A stretch of DNA of 29,725 nucleotides, taken from Candidatus Gallimonas intestinigallinarum. Lineage in GTDB: Bacteria > Bacillota_A > Clostridia > Christensenellales > Borkfalkiaceae. This document shows, one piece after another, positions 24,479 to 29,725 of the stretch (within the stretch, counting starts at the first letter, position 1; the number at the start of each line of letters is the position of its first letter). The DNA is taken from NCBI GenBank assembly GCA_019116405.1, contig DXBS01000129.1:1-29725 (forward strand). Direction: 5' to 3'. The position numbers and the translations under genes are program-made. The notes below the pieces were generated by a model. The model saw only the letters and a list, made by a program, of their open reading frames with translations. It had not been told where the DNA came from and did not search any database.

Positions 24479-25044
24479 AACTTCTCCAATGCGGCGAGCG
24501 CCCTGCCGCGGTGCGAGACAGCGTTCTTTTCCGCCTCCGTCGCCTCGGCAAAGGATTTTTTGAGGTCGGCGCTATAAAACAGGCTGTCATACCCGAAGCC
24601 GCCCGTACCGCGCTCCTCGTGCAAGATCTCACCATAGGACGCGCCCTCGGCAGTATATTCCCTGCCGTCCGGAAAGACGAGCGCCACGGCACATGCAAAG
24701 TGTGCGCCGCGTGCTTTGACGCCCGCCATGTTTTTGAGCAACAACGCGCGATTCTCCGCATCGCCGCCGCCCGAATAGCGCGCGCTTTTCACGCCGGGCG
24801 CGCCGCCCAGGGCGTCGACGCACAGCCCGCTGTCGTCCGCGAGCGCGGGGAGCCCCGTCGCCTTGCACACGGCGCGCGCCTTGATGAGCGCGTTTTCGAC
24901 AAAGGTCGTACCTGTCTCCTCGACCTCGCCCGAAAAGCCCGCCTCCTGTTCGGAGAGAATGTGCCAGTCAGAGAAAATTTCCCTGATCTCTTTGAGCTTG
25001 TGGGCGTTGCCCGTTGCTGCAACCACCGTCATGTTCTCATTCAT
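24472..25044 (-). CDS. rdgB: RdgB/HAM1 non-canonical purine NTP pyrophosphatase
   Basis: House-cleaning enzyme that hydrolyses dITP, ITP and XTP to monophosphates so that deaminated purines stay out of DNA and RNA. 190 residues, the usual length. Motifs: VVAATGNAHKLKE (nucleotide binding), ADDSGLCVDALGGAPGVKSARYSG, GTGGFGYDSLFY and SHRGRAL. The start was placed at ATG 25044, which overlaps the ade stop by 8 bases and has GGAG 10 bases upstream; an ATG four codons later is also possible. It is co-transcribed with adenine deaminase, so both act on purine base damage or salvage. Ends in TGA inside the first codons of the next gene. Confidence 0.95.
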   Translation of the reverse strand: MNENMTVVAATGNAHKLKEIREIFSDWHILSEQEAGFSGEVEETGTTFVENALIKARAVCKATGLPALADDSGLCVDALGGAPGVKSARYSGGGDAENRALLLKNMAGVKARGAHFACAVALVFPDGREYTAEGASYGEILHEERGTGGFGYDSLFYSADLKKSFAEATEAEKNAVSHRGRALAALEKLC

Positions 25045-26767
25045 CTGCTTTGATCTCCGTTGTCGTAAAGGTAAATTTATCCACGTCAAACAGTCCCCTG
25101 TCCGTCAGTTTCAGGTGCGGAATGACAGGGAGCGACAAAAACGCGAGCGTCATAAAGCTGTCATAGCACGTCTTGACGCCCATCCGATAGGCGCGCTTGG
25201 AGATATGCTCGATGCGGGCGGCGACCTCGTCCGCGGGCAGCGAACTCATCAGCCCCGCGACATCGAGCGGGAACACCTCCTCGCCCTCCCCGTCCACGAG
25301 CGCCATACCGCCGCCCGCTTCCTTTAACAGCGCCACGACGCGCGCCATGGCGGCGTTGTCGTCGCCTAAAATGACGAGGTTGTGGCTGTCGTGCGCGACG
25401 GAAATGCCGATCGCGCCGCCTTTTAAGCCGTAGTCCTCGACGAGCGCAAGCCCGATATTCCCGCTTGCGAAGTGCCGCTCGACGACGGCGAGCTTGCAAA
25501 GAGACGTGCCGCGCAGCACAATGTCCCCGTCCGACTTAGAAGCGGGCACGATGACTTCCTCGGTGACCAGTTCATGCGGCAGAACGTACATTGCACGCGC
25601 CCGATCCCCCTTGACAGCAATGCGGAAGTCATCCGCCGTGACGTCCTTGACGTGCACCGTCCCGCGCACCGCATCCGGGAGATAGGCTTCATTCGCCGAA
25701 AAGAGCGCCTTGCCGCGCTCGGCGACCAGCCGTCCGCCCTTGAACACCGCCTGCACGCGGAAGGAGGTAACGTCCTCCACGGCGACGAGGTCGGCGTGAT
25801 ACCCGGGTGCGATCGCGCCCCTGCCCTGTAAGTGATAGCATTCCGCGACATTGCGCGTCGCCGCGCGCACCGCATAATAGGGCGGGACGCCCGCCGCGAC
25901 GAGACGGCGGAGCGCATCGTCCAGATGCCCCGCGGTAATGAGATCGTGCGCGTGCTTGTCGTCCGAGCACACAAGAAAGCGCGGGAAGTTTTCCGCCGTC
26001 ATGCACGCAGCGGCGGAGGCGATGTTGTTTGCCGACGAACCGCAGCGGATCTGCACATACATGCCGCGCGCGATCTTCTCCCTGATCTCGCCCTCGGAAA
26101 GGCTCTCGTGGTCGGTCGCGATGCCCCCGCAGAGATAGGCGTTGAGGGCATCCCCCGTAACGCCCGGCGCATGACCGTCCACGATCTTGGAGCGCGATTT
26201 TGCCGCCTTCAGCTTTCCGAGTACCTCTTTCTCCCCCGCGATGACGCCGACGTAGTTCATCATCTCGCCCAGCCCGAAGAAGGCATCGCGGGCAAGCTGC
26301 CTTTCTGTCTCTGCGGCGTCCAAGGACGCGCCGCTCGTCTCGAAGGGGGTCGCGGGCACACAGGAGGGAAGCTGCATATAGACGTCAAGGGGCGACGGCG
26401 AAAGGCGCGCAAACGCCTCCATGAGGTACTCCGCGCCCGCGATGCCGCAGACGTTGACCAGCTCGTGCGGGTCGGCGACAATGCCGCTCGTGCCGTGCGG
26501 CACGGCAAGGCGCGCAAATTCCTCGGGCGTGAGCATGGTGCTCTCGACGTGAATGTGCGCGTCGATCAGCCCGGGCAAAAAGATCATGCCCGCGCCGTCG
26601 TACACCTCACGGGCAGAATAGCCTTCTCCGATGCCGACGATGATGCCGTCCCTGACGGCGATCTCCCCTTCCTCTGTCTCGCCCGTGAACACATTGAGGA
26701 TGCGGGCGTTTTTGATGACAAGGTCACAAGGTTCGCGCTTCATGGCGCAATCGATCAACTGTTTCAT
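25037..26767 (-). CDS. ade: Adenine deaminase
   Basis: Converts adenine to hypoxanthine and ammonia in purine salvage; cytoplasmic amidohydrolase-superfamily metalloenzyme. From the chosen start it has 576 residues, normal for the family (COG1001). Metal-binding residues are seen in GLIDAHIHVESTML (His71, His73, Glu77) and GIVADPHELVN (His101). Further conserved parts are KIVDGHAPGVTG, CGGIATDHESLSEGE, CSDDKHAHDLI and, near the C-terminus, GISVAHDSHNLVILG. The ATG at 26767 was chosen because the -10 box TATAAT lies at 26780-26775, leaving no room for a longer protein. There is no Shine-Dalgarno, so the transcript is predicted to be leaderless. No purine riboswitch can fit upstream. First gene of the operon with rdgB and the YfcE-like gene. 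Ends in TGA. Confidence 0.96.
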   Translation of the reverse strand: MKQLIDCAMKREPCDLVIKNARILNVFTGETEEGEIAVRDGIIVGIGEGYSAREVYDGAGMIFLPGLIDAHIHVESTMLTPEEFARLAVPHGTSGIVADPHELVNVCGIAGAEYLMEAFARLSPSPLDVYMQLPSCVPATPFETSGASLDAAETERQLARDAFFGLGEMMNYVGVIAGEKEVLGKLKAAKSRSKIVDGHAPGVTGDALNAYLCGGIATDHESLSEGEIREKIARGMYVQIRCGSSANNIASAAACMTAENFPRFLVCSDDKHAHDLITAGHLDDALRRLVAAGVPPYYAVRAATRNVAECYHLQGRGAIAPGYHADLVAVEDVTSFRVQAVFKGGRLVAERGKALFSANEAYLPDAVRGTVHVKDVTADDFRIAVKGDRARAMYVLPHELVTEEVIVPASKSDGDIVLRGTSLCKLAVVERHFASGNIGLALVEDYGLKGGAIGISVAHDSHNLVILGDDNAAMARVVALLKEAGGGMALVDGEGEEVFPLDVAGLMSSLPADEVAARIEHISKRAYRMGVKTCYDSFMTLAFLSLPVIPHLKLTDRGLFDVDKFTFTTTEIKADE

Positions 26768-26774
26768 GCATACG

Positions 26775-26803
26775 ATTATAGCACGGCGCGGCCTGTTTTT
26801 CAA
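26775..26803 (-). promoter_or_regulatory. Promoter of ade; predicted leaderless transcript
   Basis: Minus-strand TTGAAA (26803-26798), 17-base spacer, TATAAT (26780-26775). The A of the ATG (26767) is the eighth base after the -10, the same geometry as at the DMT gene. Confidence 0.8.
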
Positions 26804-26812
26804 GCCGCGCCG
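26784..26812 (-). terminator. GC-rich hairpin after the P-type ATPase gene, overlapping the ade promoter
   Basis: CGGCGCGGC (26784-26792) pairs with GCCGCGCCG (26804-26812) around an 11-base loop, 6 bases after the ATPase stop. A T tract is lacking. The ade -35 box lies in the loop and one arm lies in the promoter spacer. Confidence 0.55.
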
Positions 26813-26818
26813 CACAAT

Positions 26819-28876
26819 TTATTTGATTTTTGCACGCATTCGCATGGAATTGAGCACCGCAAGCAGCATGACGCCCGTATCGCCCAGCACTGCAATGCCG
26901 AGCGGCAGCAGTCCGCACAGCGAGAGCACCATGAGCGCAAGCTTGACCACGATGGAGAACACGATATTTTCGATGACGATCTTGCGCGTCTTTTTGGCGC
27001 CCTTGACCGCCTTTTCAAGCGCGAGAAGATTGTCCGACGCGAGGACGAAGTCGCTCGCCTCGATCGCCGCGTCGCTGCCCAGTCCGCCCATTGCGACGGA
27101 GACATCGCTCGCCGCCATGACGGGGGTATCGTTGATGCCGTCGCCCGCATACAGAAGGAGTCCGCGCGCCTTGAGCCGCTCGGCGCAGACGGGCTTGTCC
27201 TGCGGCAGCAGCTCCGCGCAGATCTCGTCCACGGGAAGGGAGGCAAGCGCCGCCTGCGCGCGCTGTTTGGTGTCGCCCGTCAGGACGGCGATGTGCTCCA
27301 CGCCCGCCTCTTTCAGCCGGATAAGCGCCTCGGCCGCCTCGGGCCGCACCCTGTCCTCAATGAGCACGCAGCCGATATATTTTCCCTCCTCCGCGACATG
27401 GACGGCGAGGGCGCCCGCATCCCCTTCCGCGCAGGCAATGCCCTGCTCCTGCATGAGCCGCATGCTGCCCGCAAGGACGCGCTTGCCGTCTACCATGCCG
27501 ACAATGCCCCGTCCCGCAAGTTCTTCGACCTGTTCGGCATGCGGCGCGGCAATGCCCTCAAACGCGCCCGCGAGCGGGTGTGAGGACGCCTGTTCCAGCG
27601 CGGCGGCAAGGGGCAATGCGCGCTCACCCTGCACGCCCGCGATCGTGAACCTGCCCTCGGTCAAAGTGCCCGTCTTATCGAAGGCGGCGACCTTCACCGC
27701 AGCGAGACGGTCCAGATACACCGCGCCCTTTGTAAGCACGCCATAGCGCGCGAGCGTCCCGACGCCCGAAAAATAGGTGAGCGGCACGGAGATGATGAGC
27801 GCGCACGGACAGGAGATGACGAGGAAGTTGAGCGCGGGCACGATCCAGTCCATAAAGTTGTACCCCTGGAAGAGAGGCGGCACGACGGCGATGACGACGG
27901 CAATGAGCACGACGATGGGCGTATAGTAGCGTGCAAACCTGGTGATGAATTTCTCCGGCTTCGCCTTTTTGGCGGCGGAGTTCTCCACCAGTTCGAGAAT
28001 TTTCGCGACGGCACTCTCGGACGCGGGGCGCACGACCTCGGCACGCACCGCGCCGCCCTCGTTGACGCAGCCCGCGAGCATCTCTTCGCCCATACAGACG
28101 GTTTTGAGCATGCTCTCGCCCGTCATGGACTTGGTGTCCAGCGCCGCTTCCCGACCCATGAGGCGACAGTCGGCGGGGAGCTTGTCCCCCTTTCTGAGCA
28201 GGATGATATCCCCGGGGACGAGCTCGTCGGGGTCGACTTCCTCGGGCGCGCCCTCCCTCAGGCGGATGGCGGTATCGCACCTGAGCGCCATGAGCTTGGT
28301 GATCGCGCTGCGCGACGAACCGACCGCGAGGCGCTGCAAGTACTCGCCGATCTGATAGAGCAGCATGACGACGGCGCCCTCCATGTCCTGACGGATGCAA
28401 AACGCGCCGACCGCCGCGACGAGCATCAAAAGGTTTTCATCCAGCAGGACGGAGGGATGAAAGCCGCCGCGGAAGGCGCGCGGGAGATTGCGCACAACGC
28501 TGACGACGACCGTCCAGCCCGCCGCCGCAAAGGAGGCAAGAAAGAGCCCGAACGCCACCCATTCAAACCCGCCCAACAGGTGCAGGACGAGCGCGGGCAC
28601 AAAGCACAGCGCGGAGATGACAATGGAGATGAGCTCTTTGAGGTGCCGCTCTCCTTTCACGGGCGCGTTGCCATCGATGATCTCCACCTTGTCAAAGTGT
28701 ACGATCATGTCGATCGCCCGCGCAAGCGAGGCGGGCGCGTCATAGTCGAGCGCGATGCGCTGGGTGACGAAGTCCACGGAGACCTCGGAAAGCCCGTCCG
28801 CCGCCGCAAGTTCCTCCTGCAATTCCGCCGCACACGCCGCACAGTGCAGGTTGCGCACTTTAATGATCTTGTGCAT
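26819..28876 (-). CDS. cadA: Heavy-metal translocating P1B-type ATPase, Zn/Cd type
   Basis: Membrane pump that uses ATP to export divalent metal, most likely Zn2+ or Cd2+. 685 residues. An N-terminal HMA domain carries NLHCAACAAEL (Cys12, Cys15). The channel helix has SCPCALIISVP (CPC at 356-358), followed by phosphorylation Asp400 in FDKTGTLTEG, SSHPLAG in the nucleotide-binding domain and GDGINDTPVMAASDVSVAMG in the hinge. The last helix, VAVLGDTGVMLLAVLNSMRM, has the Asp typical of ZntA/CadA pumps, which favours Zn/Cd over copper. Start ATG 28876 follows a GGGGAGGGG Shine-Dalgarno. The promoter is overlapped downstream by an ArsR/SmtB-like operator at 28920-28933, so metal-induced expression is expected; the regulator is not in the window. 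Ends in TAA. Confidence 0.94.
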   Translation of the reverse strand: MHKIIKVRNLHCAACAAELQEELAAADGLSEVSVDFVTQRIALDYDAPASLARAIDMIVHFDKVEIIDGNAPVKGERHLKELISIVISALCFVPALVLHLLGGFEWVAFGLFLASFAAAGWTVVVSVVRNLPRAFRGGFHPSVLLDENLLMLVAAVGAFCIRQDMEGAVVMLLYQIGEYLQRLAVGSSRSAITKLMALRCDTAIRLREGAPEEVDPDELVPGDIILLRKGDKLPADCRLMGREAALDTKSMTGESMLKTVCMGEEMLAGCVNEGGAVRAEVVRPASESAVAKILELVENSAAKKAKPEKFITRFARYYTPIVVLIAVVIAVVPPLFQGYNFMDWIVPALNFLVISCPCALIISVPLTYFSGVGTLARYGVLTKGAVYLDRLAAVKVAAFDKTGTLTEGRFTIAGVQGERALPLAAALEQASSHPLAGAFEGIAAPHAEQVEELAGRGIVGMVDGKRVLAGSMRLMQEQGIACAEGDAGALAVHVAEEGKYIGCVLIEDRVRPEAAEALIRLKEAGVEHIAVLTGDTKQRAQAALASLPVDEICAELLPQDKPVCAERLKARGLLLYAGDGINDTPVMAASDVSVAMGGLGSDAAIEASDFVLASDNLLALEKAVKGAKKTRKIVIENIVFSIVVKLALMVLSLCGLLPLGIAVLGDTGVMLLAVLNSMRMRAKIK

Positions 28877-28919
28877 ATCCCCTCCCCTTCCGACCCTGCG
28901 GAAGCGTCAGACCAATATT

Positions 28920-28933
28920 TGAATAAGTATTCA
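28920..28933. promoter_or_regulatory. ArsR/SmtB-like operator of the P-type ATPase gene
   Basis: Perfect palindrome TGAATA-AG-TATTCA, just downstream of the -10 and covering the expected transcription start. The TGAATA...TATTCA form resembles operators of SmtB/CadC/ZiaR metal sensors (family knowledge); the match to this pump is inference. Confidence 0.65.
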
Positions 28934-28934
28934 T

Positions 28935-28964
28935 ATGATACCACGCAAAAGCCCCCGCTGTCAA
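28935..28964 (-). promoter_or_regulatory. Promoter of the P-type ATPase gene
   Basis: Minus-strand TTGACA (28964-28959), 18-base spacer, TATCAT (28940-28935). The leader would be about 52 bases. The -35 lies in the hairpin at 28947-28983. Confidence 0.75.
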
Positions 28965-28983
28965 GGTCAGCGGAGGCTTTTTT
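28947..28983. terminator. Bidirectional terminator-like hairpin after the pseudouridine synthase gene
   Basis: AGCC-C-CCGCTG pairs with CAGCGG-A-GGCT around a 7-base loop, with A and T flanks on the two sides. It directly follows the synthase stop codon and contains the ATPase gene -35 box. Confidence 0.7.
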
Positions 28984-29725
28984 CAGAAATTGTGCGCGGA
29001 AATGAACGTCCTGCCCGCAAGATAGGCGAGCACTCCTTCCGTATGCAGCGTCAGGGACTTGGCAATGAGGCGCTGGCGGGTCGCATGATGCGCGCGGTTG
29101 AAGGCGTGATCGCCGTACTTCTCGTCTCCGACGATCGGATGCCCGATATGGGCGAGGTGGGCGCGGATCTGGTGCGTCTTACCCGTATGCAGCGTCACCT
29201 TGAGGAGCGCCGTGTCGCCCGGGGCGAGCACCTCGTATTCGGTGACGATCTTCTCGCCGACGGGGCGGCCGGAGATGCGCACGGTCGCGCGGACGGCGTC
29301 CTTCTTGAGGTAGGCGGTCAGCACCGCGTGCTTTGGGCTCGGCGTGCCGACGACGAGCGCCAGATATTCCTTTGTCACCCGCCGCGTGCGGAAGGCGGCG
29401 AGCAGTTCTTCCGCCGCCTGTGCGTTCTTCGCGAAGATGAGCAGCCCCGCGGTGTTGCGGTCCAGACGATGAATAAAGTGCGCCTCGCCCCGCTCGGAGA
29501 GCGCGGAGAACACCGCCTCCGAATTGACGCCGCTCTCCTTGTCCGCGACGATGACGTTGTCATCTTCAAACAGCACGGCAAAGCCCGTGCGCGCCGCCTG
29601 CGCGGCGGAGAGGTAGTAGGCGACCTCGTCCCCCCTTCTGAGCGGGACATCGGAGGAAACGCGCACGCCGTTGACACGGACGCCGCGGTTTTTGAGCAGC
29701 GTCCTGAGACAAAAGGACGCTGCGG
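28983..29725 (-). CDS. RluA-family ribosomal RNA pseudouridine synthase, partial (5' end beyond the right edge)
   Basis: Converts specific uridines of rRNA (RluC/RluD-like) to pseudouridine. The frame stays open to the right edge, so the first residues are missing; a GTG at 29666 is internal. The visible N-terminal part is the end of an S4 RNA-binding domain (LLKNRGVRVNGVRV, then DVPLRRGDEVAYYL). The catalytic domain has VIVADKESGVNSE and the active-site motif HRLDRNTAGLLIFAKN with its catalytic Asp. VTKEYLALV and GKTHQIRAHLAHIGHPIVGDEKYG follow, all diagnostic of the family. The RNA target cannot be told from sequence. Ends in TGA, next to a hairpin terminator. Confidence 0.93.
   Translation of the reverse strand, partial: AASFCLRTLLKNRGVRVNGVRVSSDVPLRRGDEVAYYLSAAQAARTGFAVLFEDDNVIVADKESGVNSEAVFSALSERGEAHFIHRLDRNTAGLLIFAKNAQAAEELLAAFRTRRVTKEYLALVVGTPSPKHAVLTAYLKKDAVRATVRISGRPVGEKIVTEYEVLAPGDTALLKVTLHTGKTHQIRAHLAHIGHPIVGDEKYGDHAFNRAHHATRQRLIAKSLTLHTEGVLAYLAGRTFISAHNF

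Noticed and set aside
26768..26830. A purine riboswitch upstream of adenine deaminase
   Set aside because: The -10 box lies 7 bases from the ATG, so no leader exists to hold one, and no conserved purine-aptamer sequence is present.
25832..27583. A 583-codon plus-strand open frame across ade and the P-type ATPase gene
   Set aside because: Both minus-strand genes are certain from catalytic motifs; the opposite frame is low-complexity R/A/H-rich shadow sequence.

Overview
The window looks like a chromosomal segment of a gut-type Clostridia member of the Bacillota (perhaps Christensenellales-like, by inference). GC is moderately high by eye. Support comes from Gram-positive Shine-Dalgarno sites, sigma-A promoters of TTGACA/TATAAT type, lipoprotein signal peptides, BspA-type leucine-rich repeat proteins, and a class A RNase P RNA, which is usual in Clostridia whereas Bacilli carry class B. 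No phage, transposase, integrase or CRISPR locus is visible.

Region 1 (1-17598, all minus strand) is a surface protein-degradation and peptide-uptake block, read right to left. A 2679-residue subtilisin-like (S8) protease with a long BspA-type LRR solenoid is followed 3 bases later by an 857-residue InlB-repeat/LRR lipoprotein. A strong promoter (6911-6939) then drives a small lipoprotein and oppA, oppB, oppC and oppD; oppD runs off the left edge. The likely logic is that the protease cuts protein at the cell surface, the LRR proteins bind substrate or neighbours, and the Opp transporter imports the peptides.

Region 2 (17599-19755) starts with about 1.4 kb without genes. It holds an AT-rich leader for the protease and then a palindrome-rich repeat array built from 3' fragments of the adjacent tRNA gene. 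The array ends at an intact tRNA-Pro with the unusual anticodon AGG. A cysteine-rich DUF3795 protein follows.

Region 3 (19756-24013) holds rnpB (minus) facing away from pyk (plus). The pyk frame is interrupted by a single in-frame TAG in its most conserved part. A membrane protein of unknown function and a drug/metabolite (DMT) transporter follow, then a pair of 48-bp direct repeats.

Region 4 (24014-29725, minus) contains an overlapping operon ade-rdgB-yfcE (purine salvage and nucleotide house-cleaning), a Zn/Cd-type P1B ATPase behind an ArsR/SmtB-like operator, and the 3' part of an RluA-family pseudouridine synthase gene.

The items most worth following up are the in-frame TAG in pyk (no TAG terminator is used by any of the 15 genes whose stop is visible), two promoters placed so that transcription should begin on the A of the ATG (leaderless mRNAs for the DMT transporter and ade), the tRNA-Pro(AGG)-derived repeat array, promoters whose -35 lies inside an intergenic hairpin, and a possible zinc knuckle inserted in the giant protease.
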